Source: Oxalicibacterium solurbis
Lineage (GTDB): Bacteria; Pseudomonadota; Gammaproteobacteria; Burkholderiales; Burkholderiaceae_D
Assembly: GCF_014635845.1 (NCBI RefSeq)
Contig: NZ_BMDP01000001.1
Location: 930,001 to 994,000 of the forward strand
DNA: 64,000 nucleotides
Reading direction: 5' to 3'
The translations under genes and the position numbers were made by a program. This document shows, piece by piece, positions 27,351-37,839 of this stretch (position 1 is its first letter; each line of letters opens with the position of its first letter). The notes under the pieces were generated by a model. The model made no database searches. It had not been told where the DNA came from and saw only the letters and a list, made by a program, of their open reading frames with translations.

Positions 27351-27791
27351 TCAGTCCGCGCATCCGGCGTACTGCTTGACTGCTGCACGCAACGCCGGCA
27401 ACAGCGCCTGCCGCGCAGCAAGCACGTCCGGCGCAGTCTGCCTGGCCGCCGGCGCCCATACCGGATTCGGAAAATGCGCATCGTCCGCATAGCGCGGAAT
27501 CAGGTGCCAGTGCAAATGCGGCACCATGTTGCCCAGGCTGGCGAGGTTGATCTTGAGCGGCTTCATCACTTGGCGCAACGCTTCTTCCACCTGGCAGACG
27601 GTACGCATCAGCAGCGAACGATCGGCCGGCGGCAGATCGGTCATTTCGGCAACGTGCGCATTCCAGATGACGCGACAGAATCCGGGGTAATTGCCGTCAT
27701 CGATCAGCACCACGCGCAGCTTGTCGTTGCGGAACAGGATTTCGCCGCCGCTTCCGTCTTCTTCGCGGCACAGTTCGCAAACCGCCGTCAT
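27351..27791 (-). CDS. HIT family protein
   Basis: A protein of 146 residues from the ATG at 27791, which overlaps the stop of the upstream oxidoreductase gene by four bases. The histidine triad is [10 protein letters not shown] about residues 97-106. A CxxC pair in the first eight residues (CELC) suggests a zinc site, as in some branch HIT hydrolases. HIT proteins hydrolyse nucleoside phosphoramidates or dinucleotides. Coupled translation with the FAD/Fe-S oxidoreductase is notable, but a shared role is not established. Confidence 0.88.
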   Translation of the reverse strand: MTAVCELCREEDGSGGEILFRNDKLRVVLIDDGNYPGFCRVIWNAHVAEMTDLPPADRSLLMRTVCQVEEALRQVMKPLKINLASLGNMVPHLHWHLIPRYADDAHFPNPVWAPAARQTAPDVLAARQALLPALRAAVKQYAGCAD

Positions 27792-30700
27792 ACCAGCACG
27801 CGCTCGATGCCGCCGTTGTTGGCGTTGGCAACGTAGTTTTGCAACCAATCCTCGCCCAGCAGATGCTTGGCCATCTCGACGACGATGTAGTCGGCATCCG
27901 CGCCGGTGTCTTCCTTGTAGCGCGACAGGCCCTGCAGGCAGGACGGGCAGGACGTCAGCACCTTCACTTTGCCGGCAAAGCCGTCGGCGCGCAGTTTGTC
28001 GGCGCCCTTCTCCATTTCTTCCTGCTTGCGGAAGCGCACCTGCGTCGAAATGTCCGGGCGCGATACGGCGAACGTGCCGGATTCGCCGCAGCAGCGGTCG
28101 TTCTTTTCGATCTTCTGCGCATCGGCGGTCGTGATCAACGTATTCACCGTCTTCAGCGGATCCTGCAGTTTCATCGGCGTATGGCAAGGATCGTGGTACA
28201 TGTAGCGCACGCCGGACACGCCTTCCAGCTTGACGCCCTTCTCCATCAGGTATTCGTGGATGTCGATGATGCGGCAGCCTGGGAATATCTTGTCGAATTC
28301 ATAGCCTTGCAACTGATCGAAGCAGGTACCGCACGACACCACCACGGTCTTGATATCGAGGTAGTTCAGCGTGTTCGCCATCCGGTGGAACAGCACACGG
28401 TTGTCGGTGATGATTTTCTCGGCCTTGTCGTAATCGCCGGTACCGCGCTGCGGATAGCCGCAGCACAGATAACCCGGCGGCAGCACGGTCTGCACGCCGA
28501 CGTTCCACAGCATCGCCTGCGTCGCCAGACCGACCTGCGAGAACAGCCGCTCGGAACCGCAACCGGGGAAATAGAACACCGCTTCGCTGTCCGCCGTCGT
28601 CTTCTGCGGATTGCGGATGATCGGCACGATCTTGTTGTCTTCGATATCCAGCAGCGCGCGCGCCGTCTTCTTCGGCAGGTTGCCCGGCATCTTCTTGTTG
28701 ACGAAGTGGATCACCTGCTCCTTGATCGGCGGCTTGCCGATCGTCGATTTCGGTGCGGCGGTCTGCTTCCTGCCCAGCTTGCGGAAGAAATCGTGGCCGA
28801 AGCGCTGCGCCTTGTAACCGAAGCCGACCATCGCCTGCCGCGTTGCATTGATGGTCGCCGGATCGGTCGCGTTCAGGAAGAACATCGCGGTCGCCGTGCC
28901 CGGATTGAAGGACTTCTTGTCCATCTTGCGCAGCAGGTTGCGCATGTTCATCGAGACGTCGCCGAAATCGATATCGACCGGGCACGGCGTCACGCATTTA
29001 TGGCAAACCGTGCAGTGATCGGCGACGTCCTCGAACTCTTCCCAGTGCTTCAACGACACGCCGCGGCGCGTCTGCTCTTCGTACAGGAAGGCTTCGACCA
29101 GCAGCGACGTCGCCAGGATCTTGTTGCGCGGCGAGTACAGCAGGTTCGCGCGCGGCACGTGCGTGGTGCAGACCGGTTTGCACTTGCCACAGCGCAGGCA
29201 ATCCTTGACGCTGTTGGCGATCGCGCCGATGTCGCTCTGCTGCATGATCAGCGATTCGTGCCCCATCAGGCCGAACGACGGCGTGTAGGCATTGCGCAGA
29301 TCGGCACGCAGCTCCGGCATGTCCATCAGCTTGCCCTTGTTGAAGCGGCCTTCCGGATCGACGCGGCGCTTGTAGGCGCGGAAGTCGGCCAGTTCTTCAT
29401 CGGTCAGGAATTCGACCTTGGTGATGCCGATACCGTGCTCGCCGGAGATCACGCCGTTCAGCGAACGCGCGAACTTCATGATGCGCGCCACCGTTTCGTG
29501 CGCATCCATCAGCATCTGGTAGTGGTCCGAATTGACCGGGATGTTCGTATGCACGTTGCCGTCGCCCGCATGCATGTGCAGCGCGACGAACACGCGGCCG
29601 CGCAGCACGCGCTTGTGGATCGCAGCGGCTTCGTCGAGGATCAGACGGAACGCGACGCCGCCGAAGATCTGGCGCAGGTGCGCGCGCACTTCGGTCTTCC
29701 ACGACACGCGCACGGTGCGATCCTGCACGATGTCGAACACGGTCGCATCCGGCTGCTTTGCCAGCCGTTCGTCGAAAGTGCCGTTCAGCGCCTGCACGCC
29801 GAGCGCTTGCATCCTGTCCTTTGCATCGCGCAGCGGCGTATCCAGATTCGACAGCAGGAAGGACCAGCGTGCATGCGTATCCTCGATCAGCTGTTCGGCC
29901 TGGTTGACGCGATCTTCCAGCAGTTCGGCCGGCGGAATCGCATCGCCCTCCGCATCGTCGCTCTTGCCCAGAGGCAGATTGCCGGCGACGAAGAAGTTGT
30001 GCAGTTCGGCCAGGAACTGCAGCTTGTTCTTGATCGACAGCTCGACGTTGATGCGCTCGATGCCGTCCGAGTATTCGCCCATGCGATTCAACGGAATCAC
30101 CACATCTTCGTTGATTTTGAACGCATTGGTGTGCTTTGAAATCGCTGCGGTACGCGCGCGGTCGAGCCAGAATTTCTTGCGCGCTTCCGGGCTGACGGCG
30201 ATGAAGCCTTCGCCGACGCGCTGATTGGCGATACGCACAACTTCCGACGCCGCCTGCGCGACTGCATCTTCGTCGTCGCCGACGATGTCGCCGAACAATG
30301 CCATCTTCGGCAGCATGTCGCGTTTGGACTTGGTCGCATAGCCAACTGCACGCAGATAACGTTCGTCCAGATGTTCGAGGCCGGCCAGCCGCACGCTCTC
30401 GAATGCGCCGCCGCGTGCCGGCAGGCTGTCGAGGTAATCCTTGATTTCGACGATGGACGGCACCGCATCGCGCGAATGGCCGAAGAATTCGAGGCAGACG
30501 GTGCGCGTGTGCTTCGGCATCCGGTGCAGAATCCAGCGCGCCGATGTGATCAGGCCGTCGCAGCCTTCCTTCTGCACGCCCGGCAGGCCGGCGAGGAATT
30601 TGTCGGTGACGTCCTTGCCGAGGCCTTCCTTGCGGAAGATGCGACCCGGAATATCCAGCGTCTCGGTCCTGAACGGCGTGTTGCGATTGCGGCCCTTTTC

Positions 30701-31801
30701 GTTCGGGTGCGTCCATTCGAGTTTGAACTTCGCCACCGGCGCATCGTGGATCTTGCCGAGGTTATGTTCGATGCGCGTGACTTCCAGCCAGTCGCCGTTC
30801 GGGTCGACCATTTTCCAGCTGGCGAGATTGTCCAGTGCGGTGCCCCACAGCACGGCCTTCTTGCCGCCGGCGTTCATCGCGATGTTGCCGCCGATGCACG
30901 AAGCTTCGGCCGAAGTCGGATCGACGGCGAACACGAAGCCCGCCTTTTCCGCCGCATCGGCCACGCGTTTGGTGACGACGCCTGCACCCGAATAGATTGT
31001 CGCGTAGTCGCGGTCGACGCCCGGCAGGCGTGTCATTTCGACGGCGGACAGGCCGATCAGCTTTTCGGTATTGATGACGGCCGACATCGGCGTCAGCGGA
31101 ATCGCGCCGCCGGTGTAGCCGGTGCCGCCGCCGCGCGGGATGATGGTCAGGCCGAGTTCGATGCAGCCCTTGACCAGGCCGGCCATCTCGTCCTCGTCGT
31201 CCGGCGTCAGCACGACGAACGGATATTCGACGCGCCAGTCGGTTGCGTCCGTCACGTGCGACACGCGCGACAGGCCGTCGAACTTGACGTTGCCGCGGTC
31301 GGTATAGCGGCCCAGCACGCGCGTGGCGCGCTTGCGCAGGTCCCAGGTATTGCGGAATTCCTCGCCGAAATCGGCAACCGCCTTGCAGGCCGCCTGCACC
31401 AGCGCTTCGACGGCAGCCGCACGGCGCTGTGCCGCCGCATCGTCGTGTGCCGCCAGATCGTTCTTGCGGCGCCGGTCGACTTCGCCCAAGCGGTGATTCA
31501 ACGCATCGATCAATGCCTGGCGCCGCTTCGGGTTGTCCAGCATGTCGTCCTGCAGGTACGGATTGCGGCGCACCACCCAGATATCGCCCAGCACTTCGTA
31601 CAGCATGCGCGCTGAACGGCCGGTCTGGCGTTCGCCGCGCAATTCGTCCAGCAACTGCCACGCCTCCTCGCCCAGCAGGCGGATAACGATCTCGCGATCG
31701 GAAAACGACGTGTAGTTGTACGGAATTTCACGCAGGCGCGTAGCGGTGTGGCCATCCGGGGCGTCGGCTAGGAGGGTCTGAAACTGTGCTGGGGCGTTCA
31801 T
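27788..31801 (-). CDS. Large FAD-linked oxidase / Fe-S oxidoreductase fusion (D-lactate/glycolate dehydrogenase-like)
   Basis: A protein of 1337 residues. Domain order: an N-terminal region of about 180 residues (DUF3683-like), a PCMH-type FAD-binding domain about 190-400 ([17 protein letters not shown]), an FAD-linked oxidase C-terminal domain to about 800 ([20 protein letters not shown]), two 4Fe-4S clusters about 865 ([11 protein letters not shown]) and about 930 ([12 protein letters not shown]), and two CCG domains about 1110 and 1235 ([13 protein letters not shown]). It thus joins in one chain what GlcD/Dld and GlpC/GlcF do separately: oxidation of a 2-hydroxy acid with transfer to a quinone. 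The true substrate is unknown. First gene of a minus-strand operon with the HIT gene. Confidence 0.88.
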   Translation of the reverse strand: MNAPAQFQTLLADAPDGHTATRLREIPYNYTSFSDREIVIRLLGEEAWQLLDELRGERQTGRSARMLYEVLGDIWVVRRNPYLQDDMLDNPKRRQALIDALNHRLGEVDRRRKNDLAAHDDAAAQRRAAAVEALVQAACKAVADFGEEFRNTWDLRKRATRVLGRYTDRGNVKFDGLSRVSHVTDATDWRVEYPFVVLTPDDEDEMAGLVKGCIELGLTIIPRGGGTGYTGGAIPLTPMSAVINTEKLIGLSAVEMTRLPGVDRDYATIYSGAGVVTKRVADAAEKAGFVFAVDPTSAEASCIGGNIAMNAGGKKAVLWGTALDNLASWKMVDPNGDWLEVTRIEHNLGKIHDAPVAKFKLEWTHPNEKGRNRNTPFRTETLDIPGRIFRKEGLGKDVTDKFLAGLPGVQKEGCDGLITSARWILHRMPKHTRTVCLEFFGHSRDAVPSIVEIKDYLDSLPARGGAFESVRLAGLEHLDERYLRAVGYATKSKRDMLPKMALFGDIVGDDEDAVAQAASEVVRIANQRVGEGFIAVSPEARKKFWLDRARTAAISKHTNAFKINEDVVIPLNRMGEYSDGIERINVELSIKNKLQFLAELHNFFVAGNLPLGKSDDAEGDAIPPAELLEDRVNQAEQLIEDTHARWSFLLSNLDTPLRDAKDRMQALGVQALNGTFDERLAKQPDATVFDIVQDRTVRVSWKTEVRAHLRQIFGGVAFRLILDEAAAIHKRVLRGRVFVALHMHAGDGNVHTNIPVNSDHYQMLMDAHETVARIMKFARSLNGVISGEHGIGITKVEFLTDEELADFRAYKRRVDPEGRFNKGKLMDMPELRADLRNAYTPSFGLMGHESLIMQQSDIGAIANSVKDCLRCGKCKPVCTTHVPRANLLYSPRNKILATSLLVEAFLYEEQTRRGVSLKHWEEFEDVADHCTVCHKCVTPCPVDIDFGDVSMNMRNLLRKMDKKSFNPGTATAMFFLNATDPATINATRQAMVGFGYKAQRFGHDFFRKLGRKQTAAPKSTIGKPPIKEQVIHFVNKKMPGNLPKKTARALLDIEDNKIVPIIRNPQKTTADSEAVFYFPGCGSERLFSQVGLATQAMLWNVGVQTVLPPGYLCCGYPQRGTGDYDKAEKIITDNRVLFHRMANTLNYLDIKTVVVSCGTCFDQLQGYEFDKIFPGCRIIDIHEYLMEKGVKLEGVSGVRYMYHDPCHTPMKLQDPLKTVNTLITTADAQKIEKNDRCCGESGTFAVSRPDISTQVRFRKQEEMEKGADKLRADGFAGKVKVLTSCPSCLQGLSRYKEDTGADADYIVVEMAKHLLGEDWLQNYVANANNGGIERVLV

Positions 31802-31962
31802 CGAGGATCACGCGAACTGATGCTAAAGACGCATTCTAGCCGATTGCGATAGCCGCCGTCGGTGAGGAAACGGACATTCGGCGGGCGCCCAACAGGCATT
31901 CTGCAGAAGCCCAACCCGCTTTTTGCGCCGTTTTTCGGCTCGATTCCGGCCCAACCTCGGCG

Positions 31963-32451
31963 CTAGAACAGATGCACCAGCGCATGCCAGAATCCGTCCG
32001 GCACGAACAGCAGCAATCCGGTCATCGTCAGGTAACGCAAGAACTTGCCGATCGCCATATAGACCACGCACTCCCAGAATGGCAGCTTCAACCAGCCGGC
32101 CAGCAGGCAGATCGGATCGCCGATGCCCGGCAGCCACGACAGCACCATCGTCTTCGCGCCGTAGCGCTGCAGCCAGCCGAACCAGCGCGTTTCCCGTTCC
32201 CTTGCAAACACCCGCTTGGCGCCATATCCCATCCAGTAATCGATGATGCCGCCCATTGTGTTGCCGGCGGTGGCGACCAGGATCGCCGGCCAGAACAGCG
32301 CCGCATTGGCCTTCACGACCGCGAACACGGCCGGTTCGGAGCCGATCGGCAGGATGGTGGCCGACGCCAGGCTGATGATGAAGACCGACCACAAGCCTAC
32401 CTGGGGAACGGACAGCACGGCAAGCAGCCACTGGACGGCGGATTCGATCAT
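31963..32451 (-). CDS. YqaA-type DedA-related membrane protein
   Basis: A protein of 162 residues from the ATG at 32451, with about five hydrophobic segments. Recognisable are ILPIGSEPAVFAV, GNTMGGIIDYWMGYGAKR and LSWLPGIGDPICLLAGWL, the family's conserved loop. DedA/SNARE-associated (VTT) proteins are inner-membrane lipid scramblases or transporters supporting envelope function and drug tolerance. Divergent from ilvA; the gap holds a TATAAT box for ilvA. Confidence 0.85.
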   Translation of the reverse strand: MIESAVQWLLAVLSVPQVGLWSVFIISLASATILPIGSEPAVFAVVKANAALFWPAILVATAGNTMGGIIDYWMGYGAKRVFARERETRWFGWLQRYGAKTMVLSWLPGIGDPICLLAGWLKLPFWECVVYMAIGKFLRYLTMTGLLLFVPDGFWHALVHLF

Positions 32452-32535
32452 GAAGTTATCGTGGCAGGCAGCAGCGCATTCTGCGCATTTGTGCATTCAT
32501 GGCAGGCGTCGCTCAAACGTTGAAAGGGCGTCCAT

Positions 32536-32541
32536 TATAAT
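32536..32541 (+). promoter_or_regulatory. Candidate -10 box for ilvA
   Basis: A perfect TATAAT lies 69 bases upstream of the ilvA ATG. The best -35 at 17-base spacing (TCAAAC, 32513-32518) is poor, so the assignment rests on the -10 and position only. Confidence 0.4.
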
Positions 32542-32609
32542 GATGGGCTTCGAAGATGCCGCGACCCTGCCGTGATGCGAATCCGGCATGCGTCCCTCAC
32601 ATTGCGCTT

Positions 32610-34133
32610 ATGACGACCGACTACCTGAAAAAAATCCTGACCGCGCGCGTCTATGACGTCGCCGTGGAATCGCCGCTGGAACTGGCGCCGACGCTGTCGA
32701 AACGCTACGGCAACCAGATCTACTTCAAGCGCGAGGATATTCAGAGCGTGTTCAGCTTCAAGCTGCGCGGCGCCTACAACAAGATGGCGCAACTGCCGCC
32801 GGAAAAGCTCAAGCGCGGCGTGATCTGCGCGTCGGCCGGCAACCATGCGCAGGGCGTGGCGCTGTCCGCCGCCCAGCTCGGCTGCCGCGCCGTGATCGTG
32901 ATGCCGACCACCACGCCTTCGGTCAAGGTCGAAGCAGTCAAGGCGCGCGGCGGTGAAGTGGTGCTGTTCGGCGATTCGTATTCCGATGCCTACCAGCACG
33001 CGCTGACGCTGGAGAAAAAACACAAGCTCACCTTCGTCCACCCGTTCGACGATCCGGACGTGATCGCCGGCCAGGGCACGATCGGCATGGAAATCCTGCG
33101 CCAGCATGCGGGGCCCATTCACGCGATCTTCGTACCCATCGGCGGCGGCGGCCTGATCGCCGGCATCGCCGCCTACGTCAAGGCAGTGCGTCCGGAAATC
33201 AAGGTCATCGGCGTGCAGACCGTCGATTCCGATGCGATGGCGCGCAGCCTGAAGGCCGGCCGCCGCGTGACGCTGCCGGATGTCGGCCTGTTCGCCGACG
33301 GCACTGCCGTCAAGCTGGCCGGCGAGGAAACCTTTCGTCTCGCAAGGAAATACGTGGACGAAGTCATCGTCGTCGAGACCGATGAGGTCTGCACCGCGAT
33401 CAAGGATGTCTTCCAGGATACGCGCAGCATCCTGGAACCGTCCGGCGCGCTGTCGATCGCCGGCGCCAAGGCGTATATCGAACGCGAACAGGCGAACAAA
33501 CGGCCGCTCAAGAACGCCACGCTGGTCGCCATCGCCAGCGGCGCCAACATGAACTTCGACCGCCTGCGCTTCGTCGCCGAAATGGCCGATGTGGGCACCG
33601 CGCGCGAAGGCGTGCTGGCCGTGACGATTCCGGAAGAGCGCGGCAGCTTCAAGCGCTTCTGCCAATTGATCGGCCCGCGCAACGTGACCGAGTTCAACTA
33701 CCGCATCAGCGATGCCAGCCAGGCGCACGTGTTCGTCGGCATCCAGATCGCCGATCGCGACGAATCGGCCCGGATCGCGAAGAACTTCGAGAAGCACGGC
33801 TTCAAGGCGCTGGACCTGACGCACGACGATCTGGCCAAGAGCCACATCCGCCATCTGGTCGGCGGCAAGAGCGAACTGGCACAGAACGAACTGCTGTACC
33901 GTTTCGAATTTCCGGAACGTCCGGGCGCGCTGATGCGTTTCCTCGACAGCATGGCACCGAACTGGAACATCAGCCTGTTCCACTATCGCAACCAGGGCAG
34001 CGATGTCGGCCGTATTCTGGTCGGTTTGCAGGTGCCGAAGAAAGAGATGAAGGATTTCCGCGCTTTTCTCGCCGGCCTCGGTTATCGCCACTGGGACGAG
34101 TCCGACAATCCTGCCTACAAGTTGTTTTTGTAA
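32610..34133 (+). CDS. ilvA: Threonine ammonia-lyase (threonine dehydratase), biosynthetic
   Basis: A protein of 507 residues. The PLP lysine lies in SVFSFKLRGAYNK about residue 51, the phosphate-binding glycine loop is VPIGGGGLIAG, and the C-terminal third (from about 325) has two ACT-like regulatory domains (ERGSFKRFCQLIG and ERPGALMRFLDSM), as in the isoleucine-inhibited biosynthetic enzyme. It makes 2-oxobutanoate from threonine, the first step to isoleucine. The ATG at 32610 was chosen over an upstream in-frame start at 32556 because it begins the family's usual MTxDYL. An inverted repeat AAGATGCG/CGCATCTT at 34169-34192 follows the stop. Confidence 0.96.
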   Translation: MTTDYLKKILTARVYDVAVESPLELAPTLSKRYGNQIYFKREDIQSVFSFKLRGAYNKMAQLPPEKLKRGVICASAGNHAQGVALSAAQLGCRAVIVMPTTTPSVKVEAVKARGGEVVLFGDSYSDAYQHALTLEKKHKLTFVHPFDDPDVIAGQGTIGMEILRQHAGPIHAIFVPIGGGGLIAGIAAYVKAVRPEIKVIGVQTVDSDAMARSLKAGRRVTLPDVGLFADGTAVKLAGEETFRLARKYVDEVIVVETDEVCTAIKDVFQDTRSILEPSGALSIAGAKAYIEREQANKRPLKNATLVAIASGANMNFDRLRFVAEMADVGTAREGVLAVTIPEERGSFKRFCQLIGPRNVTEFNYRISDASQAHVFVGIQIADRDESARIAKNFEKHGFKALDLTHDDLAKSHIRHLVGGKSELAQNELLYRFEFPERPGALMRFLDSMAPNWNISLFHYRNQGSDVGRILVGLQVPKKEMKDFRAFLAGLGYRHWDESDNPAYKLFL

Positions 34134-34364
34134 AATTTACAGTCTTGCGGCTGCGGCAGTGCCGTCCTAAGATGCGCGCTCAGTCGCATCTTGGCTTTGC
34201 CGGTCGCATCCTTGCGCCCCTGCTTCTGCCACGCGACTGAGTTTGCGCGGCGCCACCGACAAGAGTCACCCGGTTCATCCATTCCCATCCATGCCATGAC
34301 GCATGGCGGGAAACAGCGAGCCGGCCTGCGCATTCGCCGCTGCTGTCATTCAAGGGGAGAAACA

Positions 34365-37300
34365 ATGACCGACGTACTCACGGGCGACCAGAAGGCGTTC
34401 CGACGCATCCTGATGCGCAATATCTCGGTTCCGCTCGTGGCGGGATTCGTCACCTCGCTGGCCTTCGTCGGATTGATCCTCTACCTGCTGTCCGTGATGA
34501 CGTGGGTCGAGCACAGCGAACGCGTGATCGGCACCACCAACGAAGTCAACAAACTCGCCGTCGACATGGAAACCGGCATGCGCGGCTACCTGCTGACCGG
34601 AGATGACGCATCGCTCAAACCTTATTTGCTGGGCAAGCCGCGCTTCGCCGTTCAATTGGGCGAACTGCGCGAGGGCGTGGCCGACAATCAGATACAGGTG
34701 GCCCGCTTGAATCGTATCGCCGCACTACATGCGCAATGGGACGAATACGCACAGCAAATGATCAAGCTGCGCCGCACGAACGGCGATTTCCGGAGCCAGC
34801 TCGACGCAGGCATCGGCAAGGTGCAGTTCGACCAGATCCGCGAGGAAATGCAAACCTTCCTCGAGACCGAACAGCGGCTGCGCAAGGAGCGCAACGACGA
34901 TGCGCGCAAGGTGACATACATCGCCATCGCCGCCTTCGTCTTCCTCAGCCTGGCCATCAGCGGCCTGCTGGCCTATCTCGGCCGGCGCGAACTGCTGCAG
35001 CTGTCGACCACCTACAGCGACGCATTGCGAGAGCAGGCGGAGCATGCGGCCAAGCTGCAACATCAGGCATGGCTGCGCAGCGGCCAGACGCAACTGGCCG
35101 AACGCAGCATCGGACGCCTTGCATTGCCCGCATTGGGCAGCGCCCTTCTTGATTTTCTGTCGCATTACGTGAAAGCACAGATCGGCGCGCTGTACATGCG
35201 CGAGGAAGACGGCACGCTGCGCCGCATTGCCGCATACGGATTCAGTCACGAAGACGAATCGTTCGGCCGCCTCTTTCATGACCGCGACAGCCTGGTCGGC
35301 CAGGCCGCCGCCGAAAACCGCACGATCCATCTGGATAGCGCACCTGGCAATTATCTGAAGGTCAATTCTGGCCTCGGTAATGGCGCGGCCACCAACATCA
35401 TCGTGGCGCCGGTCGACAACGAAGGTACGATCAACGGCGTCGTCGAACTCGGATTCCTGCATACGGCATCACCGCGCGATATCGAGTTCCTGACGCTGGT
35501 CGCGGGCAACATCGGCGTATCGATCGAAGCCGCACGCTATCGCCAGCGGCTGCAGGATGTGCTGGCCGAAACCCAGCAGTTGAACGAAGAGCTGCAAGTG
35601 CAGCAGGAAGAACTGCGCACCAGCAACGAAGAACTGGAAGAACAATCGCGCGTGCTGGAAGAATCGCAGGCGCATCTGGAAAACCAGAAGGCCGAACTGG
35701 AGCAGACCAACGAACAGCTTTCCGCGCAGACCGCGCTGCTGGACCAGAAGAACACCGCGCTGAATCAGGTGCAAACACAGCTGGAGGAACGCGCCGTAGA
35801 ACTGCAGCGCGCCAGCCGCTACAAGTCCGAATTCCTCGCCAACATGTCGCACGAACTGCGCACGCCGCTGAACAGTTCGCTGATTCTGGCCAAGCTGCTG
35901 TCCGACAATCCGCAAGGCAATCTGAACGACGAACAGGTCAAATTCGCGCAGACCATCTATTCGGCCGGCAACGATCTGCTGAACCTGATCAACGACATCC
36001 TCGATATCTCCAAAGTCGAAGCCGGCAAGCTGGAACTGGCGCCGGAAGAAATCCCGCTGCGCAAGCTGATCGACGGATTGAAGATGACGTTCGAACCGCT
36101 GGCCGCGCAGAAGAAGCTGGGTTTCAAAATGACGATCGCAGAAGACACTGCTTCGCATATTTTCACCGACCGCCAGCGGCTGGAGCAAATCCTGAAGAAT
36201 TTGTTGTCGAATGCGATCAAGTTCACCACCAGCGGCAATGTGGAACTGCACGTGTCGCAGGACGAGCATCGCCAGTTGCGCTTCGCCGTGCAGGACTCCG
36301 GCATCGGCATTCCAGCCGACCAGCAACAATTGATCTTCGACGCCTTCCATCAGGCCGACGGCACCGCCAGCCGCCGCTACGGCGGCACCGGCCTCGGACT
36401 GTCGATCTCGCGAGATCTTGCCGTTCTGCTCGGCGGCACCATTCACGTCTGCAGCGAACAAGGGGAAGGCAGCACATTCACGCTGGTGCTGCCGCCGGTC
36501 TGGCAGGAGCAGCCGTCGCAGAATGAACAGCCTGCCGTTTCCATCAAAACCTCTGCCGTCGCTATCGAGGACCTCGATGAACCGGAAACGGGCACGCCTG
36601 CAGCATCCGTACCGCTGTTCGACGACGACCGCGACAAGGAACGCGGCAACGATCGCTCGGTGCTGGTCATCGAAGACGATCCGGCCTTTGCCGGCATCCT
36701 GTATGACCTCGCGCACCAGATGCATTACCACTGCGTTGTCGCCCAGGATGCACAAGACGGCCTGCAGCTGGCATCGGCCTGCCGACCGGACGCCATCCTG
36801 CTCGACATGCAACTGCCGGATCGTTCCGGCCTCAGCGTGCTGCAACAGTTGAAGGAAAATTCGCTGACGCGCCACATTCCGGTACATATCGTGTCCGCCT
36901 TCGACCGTGCCGATGCCGCCATGCACCTGGGTGCGATCGGTTATGCAGTCAAACCCACCTCGCAGGAACAGTTGATGGATGTGTTCCGCAAACTGGAAGA
37001 AAAATTTACGCAGAAGATCAAGCGTGTGCTGCTGGTCGAGGACGACGAACGCCAGCGCGACAGCGTGGTGCAGCTGATCGGGGACAGCGACGTCGAAATC
37101 ACGGCGGTCGAACGCGGCGACGAAGCGTTGCGCCTGCTGCGCGCAACGATCTTCGACTGCATGATCATCGACCTGAAGCTGCCCGACATGCAGGGCAATG
37201 AACTGCTGCAGCACATGTCCACCGAGGAAATCTGCTCGTTTCCTCCCGTCATCGTCTACACCGGTCGCAACCTGACGCGCGACGAGGAGGCGGATTTGCT

Positions 37301-37838
37301 CAAGTATTCGCGCTCCATCATCATCAAGGGGGCGCGCTCGCCGGAGCGTCTGCTCGACGAAGTCACGCTGTTCCTGCACAAGGTGGAATCCGAACTGTCC
37401 AGCGAACGGCAAACGATGCTGAAAACGGTACGCAATCGCGATCGCGTATTCGAGGGCCGCCGCATCCTGCTGGTCGACGACGACGTACGCAACATCTTTG
37501 CGCTGACCAGCGTGCTCGAGCAAAAAGGCCTGTCGGTGGACGTCGCGCGCAACGGCTTCGAAGCGCTGGACAAGCTGGACGTTTCCGGCGACGACATCGA
37601 TCTGGTGCTGATGGACGTGATGATGCCGGGCATGGACGGCCTGGAAGCAACACGCCGCATCCGCGCCAATGCCCGCTTCACGCAACTGCCGATCATCGCC
37701 ATCACCGCGAAGGCGATGAAGGACGACCAGGAACAATGCATGCGCGCCGGCGCCAACGACTACCTCGCCAAGCCCGTACATCTGGATCGTCTGTATTCGC
37801 TGCTGCGCGTCTGGATGCCGAACATGGAACGCATCTGA
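34365..37838 (+). CDS. Hybrid sensor histidine kinase with three receiver domains (CHASE3-GAF-HK-REC-REC-REC)
   Basis: A protein of 1157 residues from the ATG at 34365, preceded by AAGGGGAGA. Domains: membrane helix 1 about 19-43, a periplasmic CHASE3 domain (METGMRGYLLTGDD), helix 2 about 183-205, a GAF domain about 255-390, a long glutamine/glutamate-rich coiled coil about 395-485, HisKA with phospho-acceptor H496 (MSHELRTPLN), an HATPase domain with GTGLGLSI, and three receivers with phospho-acceptor aspartates D814, D936 and D1084. The next gene, cheR, starts one base after the stop. The layout resembles kinases controlling biofilm or motility outputs. The signal is unknown. Confidence 0.93.
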   Translation: MTDVLTGDQKAFRRILMRNISVPLVAGFVTSLAFVGLILYLLSVMTWVEHSERVIGTTNEVNKLAVDMETGMRGYLLTGDDASLKPYLLGKPRFAVQLGELREGVADNQIQVARLNRIAALHAQWDEYAQQMIKLRRTNGDFRSQLDAGIGKVQFDQIREEMQTFLETEQRLRKERNDDARKVTYIAIAAFVFLSLAISGLLAYLGRRELLQLSTTYSDALREQAEHAAKLQHQAWLRSGQTQLAERSIGRLALPALGSALLDFLSHYVKAQIGALYMREEDGTLRRIAAYGFSHEDESFGRLFHDRDSLVGQAAAENRTIHLDSAPGNYLKVNSGLGNGAATNIIVAPVDNEGTINGVVELGFLHTASPRDIEFLTLVAGNIGVSIEAARYRQRLQDVLAETQQLNEELQVQQEELRTSNEELEEQSRVLEESQAHLENQKAELEQTNEQLSAQTALLDQKNTALNQVQTQLEERAVELQRASRYKSEFLANMSHELRTPLNSSLILAKLLSDNPQGNLNDEQVKFAQTIYSAGNDLLNLINDILDISKVEAGKLELAPEEIPLRKLIDGLKMTFEPLAAQKKLGFKMTIAEDTASHIFTDRQRLEQILKNLLSNAIKFTTSGNVELHVSQDEHRQLRFAVQDSGIGIPADQQQLIFDAFHQADGTASRRYGGTGLGLSISRDLAVLLGGTIHVCSEQGEGSTFTLVLPPVWQEQPSQNEQPAVSIKTSAVAIEDLDEPETGTPAASVPLFDDDRDKERGNDRSVLVIEDDPAFAGILYDLAHQMHYHCVVAQDAQDGLQLASACRPDAILLDMQLPDRSGLSVLQQLKENSLTRHIPVHIVSAFDRADAAMHLGAIGYAVKPTSQEQLMDVFRKLEEKFTQKIKRVLLVEDDERQRDSVVQLIGDSDVEITAVERGDEALRLLRATIFDCMIIDLKLPDMQGNELLQHMSTEEICSFPPVIVYTGRNLTRDEEADLLKYSRSIIIKGARSPERLLDEVTLFLHKVESELSSERQTMLKTVRNRDRVFEGRRILLVDDDVRNIFALTSVLEQKGLSVDVARNGFEALDKLDVSGDDIDLVLMDVMMPGMDGLEATRRIRANARFTQLPIIAITAKAMKDDQEQCMRAGANDYLAKPVHLDRLYSLLRVWMPNMERI

Positions 37839-37839
37839 C

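Noticed and set aside
27839-30139. Long plus-strand open frame (766 codons) opposite the FAD/Fe-S oxidoreductase
   Set aside because: Antisense frame with biased His/Arg/Gln content, no recognisable motif.
32452-32609. Isoleucine/threonine leader-peptide attenuator before ilvA
   Set aside because: No short ORF with repeated Ile/Thr/Val/Leu codons and no attenuator hairpin with T-run.
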